From positions 720,291 through 784,290 of the forward strand of contig QPFY01000017.1 in the NCBI GenBank assembly GCA_003665825.1: a stretch of 64,000 nucleotides of DNA, read 5' to 3'. Shown one piece after another: positions 54,801 to 64,000 of the stretch (its first letter is position 1; each line of letters opens with the position of its first letter). Under the pieces are notes generated by a model that was given only the letters and a program-made list of their open reading frames with translations, searched no databases and had not been told where the DNA came from. Origin of the DNA: Microbotryum silenes-acaulis (lineage: Eukaryota; Basidiomycota; Microbotryomycetes; Microbotryales; Microbotryaceae). The position numbers were made by a program, and so were the translations under genes.

Positions 54801-57354
54801 CACTGTACCCGGCCCCAAACCCGTCCAGCAAACCTGCGGCGATCATCTTCTGTATAGAGGATGGGGCAAGATGGCCGAGGCAGCGGTGAAGGGTAAGCAG
54901 GGGCACGGTCGACTCAGAACGCGAGAGAAAGGCAAGCTGCTGACACTTGGTGTGGTCCGCGTCCAAAAGGTAGAGACCGTCGTTAACCCTGGTACCGTGA
55001 GCAATGGCCTGGCCGTCCTTGGCGATGTCGATGCCGTCGCTGGTGAAGGCGAGTCGAACGCGGTCGGTGTCGCAGAGGCGAGAGACGGAGAGGAGGTTGA
55101 CGTGGAGGCCCGGCGTGTGCAGAACGCCACGCAGCGTGATCGGATGTCCGGTCTTGGCAACGAACGCTACGTCCCCCATGCCGATGGCCGTGATACCGCC
55201 GGCAATGCCGCCGATCTTGGTGTGCGCCGTCTGGCGATAAGCCGTGAATAGAGAACGATCGGCGACCATGTGTGCCGTGGCGCCCGAGTCGACTACAAAG
55301 GCATCAGTCGGGAGTTGCCGGCGAGCGAACAGGCAGGAGGCGAAATAGCCGACGTTAGGCTGTTGAGCGGCGGGGAGAGACATGTCGTCCTGGTTGTCGT
55401 CGCCGGTGTGTTTTTGTTCGCCCCGGTGCTTGCAGTCGAGGGCCCAGTGCCCTTTCTTGTGGCAGCGGCGGCAGGGGCCGGCGGGCGGGTGTTTCGCCCG
55501 TGAGGTGCAGTCGCGCAGGCGGTGGCCGGGGGCGCGGCAGGCGGGACAAGGGGAGGCGGTGGCGAGCATGGCCGAGTGTGATGACGAGAGTCCCGCCGAG
55601 CGAAGCTGGATGCGAATGCGATCCGTCAGCGTCGTGAGTTCCGGGAGGTCGCGTTGGTTGCGCTGCTCGTCCGTGAATGTGAGGCGGAAGCTGTCGAGGC
55701 AAGGTGGGACCATGGCGAGCACGTGAGTGGCGAGCACGTCGTTGAGCGAGGTTTTGGCGTCGCGGATTTCCTGCGCGATCGACATGTATTCGCGGAGCCA
55801 GGTGTCGTACGCCTCGACGGAGGCAGGCATCTTCCTGAAATCCCAAAGGCGGGCGAACAACTCGAGGGTGCGAGTGGCGTCGTCCGGTGCGAAACGAGCC
55901 TTGAGTGCGGCGAAGATGCGTGGTGCCGACAGGTCGTCGCTGGGGATGGTGTCGAGGGTGGCTGAGACGTCGGCGGAGTCGATCGAGCCAACGATGATTT
56001 CCCGCGCGGCGTCGTCACGGGCGGCAAGCTGGTCAGCCGTCCATGTCGGGGGGATGACACCGTCAAGAACGTAACCACGGACTTGATTTGGAAGCGCGAG
56101 ACGGAGTTGACGTAACCAGTTCGTAAACGACTTAGGCCCGTCAAGACGAGCGTGCTTGGGGAACACGACTTTTGATGCGGTGGCGGTGTTTGCCTGCGTG
56201 GCAGTGACGGGCGGGGTGGCGGCGGCGGCGGCGGTGTTGAGTGGAAGCCGAAAAGGTTTCGGACTTGGGAGTAGCGACCGCTTGGGCTACTGGCGGAGCG
56301 TCGACGTGGCTACAGTGTGCGACGGACGGGCCGGGGGGGAGAAGTCGTGAGGCGGCACGGACGCGGTCTGACGAGACGGACACGGTGCGGCTGGACGATC
56401 TGTTCTCTACCGAAGATTAGCTGTCTGGCTAATGTTGGGAAGCGGTAGGATGATTGCAACTAACCTGTTCTCTACCGAAGATTAGCTGTCTGGCTAATGT
56501 TGGGAAGCGGTAGAGAAGAGGAAGAAAGGCACAGGGGCGCGCGAGTCGGGTGAGGTTCTAGCAAGGGGCCGCGCTAAGACAAACTGGGCTAGCACAATGC
56601 GAAGCTACAAGACCGAACTCCAAGCGGACCATCAAGGCTCTGAGGGGTGTCGTGTTGGACGATGTACACGAAGGGAAACTTATCTACCTTGGTCGAGTGT
56701 TGGTGAGCTGGGCAATCCGTAGCAACAAGATCCAGGTTGCGAACAACGGGCGTCATGCATGGGCGATACACTGGATGGCCGATGAGACATGAGGACGGTG
56801 GCGGCAAGCTGGCGGTGGCTAGGCGGAGGCAACGGCTTGGCAAGACAGGAGAAGTAGACCGACTAAGTTCCGATGTGGAGGCGGCGGCGCGCGAGCGTGA
56901 GTTGAACAGGCTGGCGCGGGGAAGGCGCCGAGGCGAAAGTGCCAAGAGGCAAAGGCGCGTGGTGGCGAGCATGGCAGAGCAGGCAAAGCTGGCAACGACG
57001 GGCAGACGGACCGGGATGTGGACAAGTTGACGAACGGTGCACATCGGTCGAGGGACGAGGCCGAGTGCGATGATCACGCAGCGAGGCTCGAGGGACAGGG
57101 GGCGCGGTGGAGGCTTGCGGAGGCGAAGGCGCGCGGAGCGAGGCGCCGAGGCGAAAGGCGGGCAAGTCCGTCAAACGGCGGTCCGATGTCGAAGTGTTCG
57201 AAGGCTTGACAGAATGCAATTCAACAGGCGGCAGGGGCGGTGAGGCCTGTAGAGCGGCAAGCTGTGCCTGTAGCGTGGCGATTTGCACGCTGATCGAAGG
57301 GTCAGGGGAGCTGGTGTCCCTGGGAGGCGAGGGCGGGGCGGGGGAGCTGTCCAT
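51739..57354 (-). pseudogene. element E Gag-Pol polyprotein, interrupted in gag by LTR2
   Basis: Start [13 protein letters not shown] at 57,354; interrupted in the alanine run after about 43 residues by LTR2 (57,226-56,235). The rest, from 56,234 on, is open through to the LTR-encoded stop at 51,739. All protease, integrase, RT and RNase H motifs are intact. In the shared part I notice only one residue difference from A before the LTR tail (SLAPFSSP for SLAPLSSP). The LTR-encoded tail is shorter than in A because the 26-bp unit changes the frame. Confidence 0.88.
56235..57226 (+). repeat. LTR2 copy c (992 bp solo LTR) in gag of element E
   Basis: Starts TGTTGAGTGGAAGCC, ends GCAATTCAACA, with duplication GGCGG (56,230-56,234 and 57,227-57,231). 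The hairpin segment is present twice (about 56,397-56,512). It is clearly diverged from copies a and b. The clean duplication shows LTR2 is a real, once mobile LTR. Confidence 0.88.
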
Positions 57355-57446
57355 GCTGCGATGGTGCGATGGGCTGGGGCGGCTCGAGTGGCTGGGCTCG
57401 AGGGAAAATGCAAGCGGCGGGGCTGGTAGCTCGTGGGCTTATAACC

Positions 57447-57762
57447 TATTCGATCAACTCTACTACGTCAGCGATGTAGTTATAGCCAAGAGTGATGAAT
57501 ATCATTTCAACATACCTATTCGATCAACTCTACTACGTCAGCGATGTAGTTATAGCCAAGAGTGATGAATAGGAAGCTAACAGTAAGGGAGCCGCGCGCC
57601 CCAAGTCCTCAGCCAGGGAGCCTCGGGGCTGAGCCAATGTGCCAGGCTCGCTGCGCGCGCCTAAGTCCCAGGCTCGCTCCGCGCGCCCAAGTCCTGGGCC
57701 GATGTGCCCGGCTCGCTCCGCGCGCCTAAGTCCTGAGCCGAGCGGAGAGTGGATTCCTCACA
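57447..57762 (-). repeat. 5' LTR of element E (316 bp)
   Basis: One 39-bp unit shorter than the 3' LTR, with tcctgagccgagcgg at the internal edge. The primer-binding sequence is at 57,424-57,446. Confidence 0.9.
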
Positions 57763-58616
57763 AAAAGGTCGGTGGTCGAAATGTCGCAAAGTAGAGACAA
57801 GTACGACTTCCCAAATGTAGTGAAAGTGACCAACCTATCCGGGTTATCCCCGGTCCAGAGCCCTTCCCGGTCGGGTAATGTCCCTCTCCAACGAGAGCTA
57901 ATCACCGCCGGGGAAGGGCCGTCCCTTCGTGCGCTGTAAGATTCCCCCCCAGGGGTACGAGCAAGGGGGTCAGCGGTATTGCCTGAACGTCCCAAAAATG
58001 TGTGCGGGGGGACGTCCAGGGGGACCGATCTCACCGGCGTAAACTCCCCGGCCCGAGCTGCGGCTGGTTCAGAGAATCCGGCCCGCGCCACAGCTGGTTC
58101 AGGTGAGCTTTTCAGTAAACTCTCCACCAACTTCTCCAAGTGCTGAACGCGTTCCTCGGAGTCGATACGACGTGCTTCGGATTCCTCGAGGCGGGTTTCG
58201 AGGGATGAGAGGGCGGTGGCGGTGTGGTACGCGTGTGGTGGCGGGGACTTAGGCGGTTTCGCGCGCCCGGGGTCTTCGTCGCGGAGAGGAGCGTCTCGAT
58301 CATCGGCGGCGGCGTGGGAAATGTCGCGCTCGTCGGCCATGGCGATCTCGTGGCTCAACCGTCGGCGATTACGGGGCGAACGAAGACGAACACGAGACGG
58401 TTGGCGGAAAGGGTAGGAAGGATAAACGCGTTCGTCGTCGGACTCTGTGAAAGAAGTCGGGAAGGACAGCGACGCGTTCGTCGCGGATGAGTTCGGCAAC
58501 GGAGAGGAGGCTGACGACTCAGGGTCAGAGAGTGGGTGTGAATGCTCGTCCAGGGCGGGGGACGAAGCGGTTGTAGAGGTGCGGATCGTTGTCGGCAATG
58601 CCGAACTTGAAAAAAG

Positions 58617-58888
58617 TGACAGGCGACGTCCGCAGGGATGACGTCGTCTACACGCGTTGGTGCGAGGGGGTGGGATTTCAGGAAGCGTCGGCTGTTGCGG
58701 CGGCAGTCGACAGAGGATCAACCGAGGAGGGGAGTCGGTCGAGAGGCTCGCAGGAAATCAAGTATAACGGACTTAATTCCCAAACGATCGACAAGAAGAG
58801 GAAGGGCAACAAAACAAGAAGAGCGGACCAAGCTCCGGGGGAAGGTGCTAAGACAAAAAGGAAGGACTGCTCCAGGCTGTGAAGAGTC
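58617..58888 (-). repeat. 5' LTR of element G, cut by element I
   Basis: Starts at the internal edge TGACAGGCGACGTCC and aligns with 39,921-40,190 of the 3' LTR with few differences (for example one G less in the G run near 58,668). The remaining 290 bases should follow element I outside the window. No tRNA-like primer site is recognised at 58,616 and leftward (element-strand CTTTTTTCAAGTTCGG). Confidence 0.85.
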
Positions 58889-59217
58889 TGTGAGGAATCC
58901 ACTCTCCGCTCGGGTCAGGACTTAGGCGCGCGGAGCGAGCCGGGCGCATCGGCCCAGGACTTAGGCGCGCGGAGCGAGCCGGGCGCATCGGCCCAGGACT
59001 TAGGCGCGCGCAGCGAGCCTGGCACATTGGCTCAGCCCCGAGGCTCGCTGGCTGAGGACTTGGGGCGCGCGGCTCCCTTACTGTTAGATTCCTATTCATC
59101 ACTCTTGGCTATAACTACATCGCTGACGTAGTAGAGTTGATCGAATAGGTATGTTGAAATGATATTGATCACTCTTGGCTATAACTACATCGCTGACGTA
59201 GTAGAGTTGATCGAATA
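58889..59217 (+). repeat. 5' LTR of element I (329 bp)
   Basis: Same layout and module variants as the H LTRs. Followed by the tRNA-interior primer site at 59,218-59,240. Confidence 0.92.
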
Positions 59218-59310
59218 GGTTATAAGCCCACGAGCTACCAGCCCCGCCGCTTGAAATTTTTCCTCGAGCCCAGCCACTCGAGCCGCCCCAGCCCATCGCA
59301 CCATCGCAGC

Positions 59311-62300
59311 ATGGACAGCTCCCCCGCCCCGCCTTCGCCCCCCAGGGACATCAGCTCCCCTGACCCTTCGATCAGCGTGCAAATCGCCACGCTACAGGCA
59401 CAGCTTGCCGCTCTACAGGCCTCACAGCCCCCTGCCGCCGCCGCCGCCTCCCCGCCCGTCACTGCCACGCAGGCAAACACCGCCACCGCATCAAAAGTCG
59501 TGTTCCCCAAGCACGCTCGCCTTGACGGCCCTAAGTCGTTTACAAACTGGTTACGTCAACTCCGTCTCGCGCTTCCAAATCAAGCCCGTGGTTACGTTCT
59601 TGACGGTGTCATTCCCCCGACGTGGACGGCCGACCAGCTTGCCGCCCGTGACGACGCCGCGCGTGAAATCATCGTTGGCTCGATCGACTCAGCCGACGTC
59701 TCAGCCACCCTCGACACCATCCCCAGCGACGACCTGTCGGCACCACGCATCTTCGCCGCACTCAAGGCTCGTTTCGCACCGGACGACGCCACTCGTACCC
59801 TCGAGTTGTTCGCCCGCCTTTGGGACTTCAGGAAGATGCCTGCCTCCGTCGAGGCGTACGACACGTGGCTCCGTGAATACATGTCGATCGCGCAGGAAAT
59901 CCGCGACGCCAAAACCTCGCTCAACGACGTGCTCGCCACTCACGTGCTCGCCATGGTCCCACCCTGCCTCGACAGCTTCCGACTCACGTTCACGGACGAG
60001 CAGCGCAACCAACGCGACCTCCCGGAACTCACGACGCTGACGGATCGCATTCGCATCCAGCTTCGCTCGGCGGGACTCTCGTCATCGCACTCGGCCATGC
60101 TCGCCACCGCCTCCCCTTGTCCCGCCTGCCGCGCCCCCGGCCACCGTCTGCGCGACTGCACTCACGGGCGACACACCCGCCCGCCGGCCCCTGCCGCCGC
60201 TGCCACAAGAAAGGTCACTGGGCCCTCGACTGCAAGCACCGGGGCGAACAGAAACACACCGGCGACGACAACCAGGACGACACGTCTCTCCCCGCCGCTC
60301 AACAGCCTAACATCGGCTATTTCGCCTCCTGCCTGTTCGCTCGCCGGCAACTCCCGACTGACGCCTTTGTAGTCGACTCGGGCGCCACGGCACACATGGT
60401 CGCCGATCGCTCTCTATTCACGGCTTATCGCCAGACGGCGCACACCAAGATCGGCGGCATCGCCGGCGGTATCACGGCCATTGGTATGGGGGACGTAGCG
60501 TTCGTTGCCAAGACCGGACATCCGATCACGCTGCGTGGCGTTCTGCACACGCCGGGCCTCCACGTCAACCTCCTCTCTGTTTCTCGCCTCTGCGACACCG
60601 ACCGCGTTCGACTCGCCTTCACCAGCGACGGCATCGACATCGCCAAGGACGGCCAGGCCATTGCTCACGGTACCAGGGGTTAACGACGGTCTCTACCTTT
60701 TGGACGCGGATCACACCAAGTGTCAGCAGCTTGCCCTTCTCTCGCGTTCTGAGTCTACCGTGCCCCTGCTTACCCTTCACCGCTGCCTCGGCCATCTTGC
60801 CCCATCCTCTATACAGAAGATGATCGCCGCAGGTTTGCTGGACGGGTTTGGGGCCGGGTACAGTGACAAAGACGTAGAGGAGTTTGTTTGCAATGCTTGC
60901 CTTGGTTCCAAAGGCCACCGTCTTCCTTTTCCCGACTCTGAGTCGCATTCCCCCGAGAGACTCGGCCTCGTGCACAGCGATGTCCTTTCGTTCCCCACTC
61001 CGTCCTTGACCGGGAAGCGCTACCTTGTCACATTTCTTGACGACCACTCTCGCAAACTCTGGGCATACGCGATCGATCACAAAAGCGACGTCTTCCCGAC
61101 CTTCCAGACTTGGCTCGCCGAAGTGGAGTTAGAGACGAACGCGCGTTTAAAAACCCTTCGCACTGACAACGGCGGGGAGTACCGATCGAACGCATTCACG
61201 GAGTTCTGCAAGTCCAGGGGCATTCGTCGTCAATACTCTATCCCCTACACACCTCAGCAAAACGGTCGTGCCGAACGTGTCAATCTCTCCATTGTCGAGG
61301 GCATCCTCGCCCTCCTTGCTGACTCCCATCTGCCGGCCACCTTTTGGGATGAAGCGGCTGCGTACTTCGTTTATTGCAAAAACAGGTGCTCACACTCAGC
61401 TTTGGCCAAACAGACTCCAGAATCCGTTTGGAACGGCCGACGCACCACCACCACCGCCCTCCACCCGTTCGGCTGCGCGGCCTGGCTCACGGTCGCGCCG
61501 GACCTTCGCAGCAAGCTCGACCCCAAGGCCGCGCGCGTGATCTTCACCGGTTACGACCTCGCCTCCAAGGCTTTCCGTTTCTTCGACCATTATACCAACA
61601 AGGTTGTGATTGGCCGAAATGCCACCTTCCTCGACGACGACTTCCCCGGCCTCCCAATCAACACGCCCGTCGATGTGGACAACACCGAACGCCAGTTCGT
61701 CATTCCCGCCGACACGCCCGCCCCCGCCGTCAAGACGAGGACCCCACTAGTAAGGTCGGCGCACATGGACGTCTCATCCTCTCTTGATGATTCTGCCATG
61801 AGCGCCGTTGACGTGGCCCCAGGGTACACTGGCGGATCCTTACTTAATTCTACAGATATCAGCCCCTCGCCGTCCCCGTCGCTTGTCCCGCTTTCGTCGC
61901 CCGCCACGTCCTCGGCCGGAGGACCGTCCCTCGATGACTCGGACGACCCGCTTGACCTCCTCAACTCCAACACCGCGGTTCGCCTCAACCTGATGGACGT
62001 ACATCGATCCGACGACGACACCCTGGTGACGCCCGCACCCGCCATTGCCCCCGCTGAACAGCCCTCCGATGACGACTCCCCTGATGAGATCGATTTCCTC
62101 TCTCGCCACCACCGCGCCTTCATCGCCACAGACGACGACGACCCCACCCTCGACGCCATCGAGCCCGTCAAGTCGATTACTAGCGATCCTCAGACCTGGC
62201 GCGAAGCAATGTCCAGCGACGAGCACGACATCTGGCTCAGGCTGCCGCCGCCGAGTTCACCGCCATGCGCGACGACTTCAAGGTGTTCACCATCGAGCCT

Positions 62301-63960
62301 CGATCCTCCGTACCACCGGGCGCCACTATCGTCACCTCCAAGTTCGTCTGGAAGACCAAACGCGACGCACGCGGCGAAGTCACGGGGCACAAGGCACGTC
62401 TCGTAGCGCAAGGTAACCGACAACGCGACGGCATCGACTTCTCGGAGACTTTCGCACCCTCGCCCGTTCTCCTCCATTCGCTGCCTCCTTGCCCTCGCCG
62501 CTGCCAATGGTTACCACGTTCATCAGCCGACATCGACAAGGCTTACCTCCACGGCGAGCTCGATCACGATATCTGGATGACGACGCCACGAGGTTTCGAC
62601 TTCCCAAGTGATAAGATTCTCCGCCTGCGGCGCTCAATCTACGTCTCAAGCAGGCCGGTCGCATCTGGAATCGCCACATTGACACATCACTCAGGAGTCT
62701 CGGGTACAGGCAACGGGCACTGATCACTGCATTTACTCTCACATTGATGATCAGCAACGGCCCCATATATCGCCTTGTATGTCGACGATCTCCTCATTGT
62801 CAGCCCCGCCCTCGACGAGATCGAACGCGTCATCTCCGGCTCGAACAACGATACGGCGTCAAACGACTCGGCCCCGCGGAATACATCCTCGGCATCCAAA
62901 TCCGCCGCCTGGACGACGGCTCCATTGCCCTATCCAGGAACGCTACATCATGGACGTGCTCGCCCGGTTTCACTTCGACACCACGACACGGGCGCTACGG
63001 TGCCAATGACGCCCGGCCTCTCGCTCACGGCAGTTCCGGGTCAAGGAACGGAGCGCATTCGATCGTGGTACCTACAAGCCATGGCTCCTCCTGTACATTT
63101 CCCTTGGCACTCGACCGACATTGCCTTCCGCCGTCTCGTACTTGTCCCGGTTCGCCAACAACCCTGGCCGCCGTCATTGGATTGCCGTCAAACACGTCCT
63201 TCGCTACCTTCGCGCCACGTACCGCGATGAGCTACTCTACGCCCGCGGTCCAGCCAAAGTTACGGGTGTGGTTGGGTATTCCGATGCGAACTGGGGTGCC
63301 TGCGTCGACACGTCCATCTCCACAATGGGCTTCGTCTTTTACTTGGCCGGCTCCGCCGTCTCTTGGTCATCGAAGCGTCAGACTCGGGTGGCGGATTCCA
63401 CCACTGATGCCGAATACCTCGCCTTGTCGCACGCTGGTAAGGAAGCGATTTACCTTACGCAACTCCTCTCCGAGCTCCACGTTCGCGCCCGATCGATGCA
63501 GCTCACATCTTCACCGACAACGAGGCCGCGGCCGCCGTCGCTCACGACCCCGTTCGCACCTCCGGCACTCGACACATACGCCTCCGCGAGCATTTTGTCC
63601 GCGACATGGTCAACCGAGGCGATATCTCCCTCTCACACGTTGGCACAGCGGACATGGTTGCGGACCTATTCACCAAAGCGCTGGGTCCCAAGATTTTTGG
63701 TATACATTGCTATGCTCTAGGCCTCCGGACGCGGCACCCACGGCTCAAGTCTACCTCGCGTTCGCGTGGGGGGGTGTGAGGAATCCACTCTCCGCTCGGG
63801 TCAGGACTTAGGCGCGCGGAGCGAGCGGGCGCATCGGCCCAGGACTTTAGGCGCGCGGAGCGAGCCGGGCGCATCGGCCCAGGACTTAGGCGCGCGCAGC
63901 GAGCCTGGCACATTGGCTCAGCCCCGAGGCTCGCTGGCTGAGGACTTGGGCGCGCGGCTC
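59311..63960 (+). pseudogene. element I Gag-Pol polyprotein with many apparent frameshifts
   Basis: Starts as in H ([13 protein letters not shown]). First frame break near 60,168 (one C missing in the first zinc knuckle region), second near 60,676 (extra G in a G run). From 62,235 to 63,870 about fifteen further one- or two-base changes, mostly missing bases in short runs, break RT and RNase H. Between the breaks all motifs of H can be read ([29 protein letters not shown]). The density and homopolymer bias suggest sequencing error and not decay; the real copy may be intact. Confidence 0.8.
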
Positions 63961-64000
63961 CCTTACTGTTAGATTCCTATTCATCACTCTTGGCTATAAC
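63775..64000 (+). repeat. 3' LTR of element I, cut by the window end
   Basis: Begins TGTGAGGAATCC after only seven G (nine in the sister copy). Small indels relative to H (agcgagcgggcg, gactttaggc, cttgggcgcg). Ends within the palindromic module at the last base of the window. Confidence 0.88.

Larger units (their letters stand above)
51525..57762 (-). mobile_element. family-1 copia element E with LTR2 insertion
   Basis: 6,238 bp inserted in gag of G with duplication AAAAG (51,520-51,524 and 57,763-57,767). LTRs are 355 (3') and 316 bp (5'), differing by one 39-bp unit. Polyprotein nearly identical to A. Broken only by LTR2 copy c in gag. Confidence 0.92.
40505..58340 (-). pseudogene. element G Gag-Pol polyprotein with chromodomain, interrupted by three insertions
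   Basis: Start taken at MADERDISHAAAD (58,340). Gag continues through 57,763 and 51,519 onward, with zinc knuckle CFNCGQAGHFSQHC. Protease LIDSGSEVDLV, then RT with FVIDLRARNSNT, MQFGDTNAPNT and the active site IFFDDVHVHS (FFDD instead of YVDD/YLDD). RNase H (FTDASRVGIGACLAS, VTDHQALRTI) follows in 43,669-42,672. Integrase in 42,311-40,505 has the HHCC part (RSVGHAGHRIT...CRSCEDCARGK) and DDE region (AIDFMTGLP, IVSDRDPKFTS, HPETDGSSENR). The last 55 residues form a chromodomain (SFLVRWVGRNDTDDTW). Counting one copy of each duplication, the pieces sum to 6,000 nt in one frame, so G was intact when S2, H and E inserted. A tandem repeat lies between RNase H and integrase. Confidence 0.88.
39921..58888 (-). 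mobile_element. element G: Ty3/gypsy chromovirus split by S2, H, E and I
   Basis: Minus-strand gypsy element. The 3' LTR is 39,921-40,483. Internal pieces are 40,484-42,316, 42,672-43,674, 48,903-51,524 and 57,763-58,616. The visible part of the 5' LTR is 58,617-58,888, then element I. The order gag, protease, RT, RNase H, integrase, chromodomain is that of chromoviruses. The insertions S2, H and E are each framed by 5-bp duplications (CAATC, CTTGG, AAAAG). Confidence 0.9.
58889..64000 (+). mobile_element. family-1 copia element I, running off the window
   Basis: Inserted in the G 5' LTR; the five bases before it are GAGTC, the predicted duplication. The 5' LTR and gag-pol region are complete; the 3' LTR is cut by the window end. 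Sequence variants match H throughout. From 60.2 kb on, single-base indels accumulate, most densely after 62.2 kb. Confidence 0.9.

Noticed and set aside
62265..63811. Separate short genes at the right edge
   Set aside because: They are fragments of the element I polyprotein created by apparent single-base indels.

Overview
The window comes from a GC-rich, intron-dense fungal genome. Exons are joined by many short introns, and the gene set (Sec2 GEF, Yvh1, mS41, alpha-2 proteasome subunit, Cdc37, NDUFA12) is eukaryotic. A basidiomycete is most likely, perhaps a Pucciniomycotina yeast, but the species cannot be fixed from the sequence alone.

Left third (1-19,488): nine tightly packed, single-copy host genes. 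They are NDUFA12 complex I subunit (-), Sec2-type Rab GEF (+), an unrecognised Ser/Arg-rich protein (+), Yvh1 dual-specificity phosphatase (-), an FTS/AKTIP-like inactive E2 (-), mitoribosomal mS41 (-), proteasome alpha-2 (+), an ACAD10/11-type kinase-like phosphotransferase (+), Cdc37 (-) and a LIM-domain protein (+). That is ten entries counting the unrecognised gene. They form no operon or visible pathway cluster.

Right two thirds (about 19.5-64 kb): no host gene is visible. The whole stretch is a deeply nested pile of LTR retrotransposons. I name them here as: B, an old Ty1/copia element on the minus strand; family 1, five full-length Ty1/copia copies (C, A, H, E, I) and one solo LTR (S2); D, a different intact Ty1/copia; LTR2, a 0.9-1.0 kb LTR seen three times without internal sequence; S1, a 228-bp solo LTR; G, a Ty3/gypsy chromovirus with a C-terminal chromodomain. 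Five-base target duplications fix most insertions: S1 in B (AGTTC), C in B (GTTTG), D in B (GCCCA), A in LTR2 (GGCTG), S2 in G (CAATC), H in G (CTTGG), E in G (AAAAG), LTR2 in E (GGCGG). I sits in the 5' LTR of G and runs off the window. The longest nesting chain is B > LTR2 > old G-type LTR > G > E > LTR2.

Several elements look recently active. D, A and H have long uninterrupted polyprotein frames, the two LTRs of H look identical, and those of D differ at one base. Removing S2, H and E from G by coordinate leaves one 2,000-codon frame. The most unusual signals are: (1) pol frames of B and family 1 that have no stop before the 3' LTR and run through the G9 polypurine tract into LTR-encoded peptide, including 13-residue repeats in family 1; (2) an inverted LTR pair at one end of D enclosed within the target duplication; (3) a family-1 primer site matching the inside of a tRNA, like the half-tRNA priming of copia and Ty5. 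The abrupt switch from genes to a chromovirus/copia nest makes a centromeric or heterochromatic location plausible. The last 1.8 kb carries about 17 single-base indels relative to its sister copy H and should be treated as possible sequencing error.
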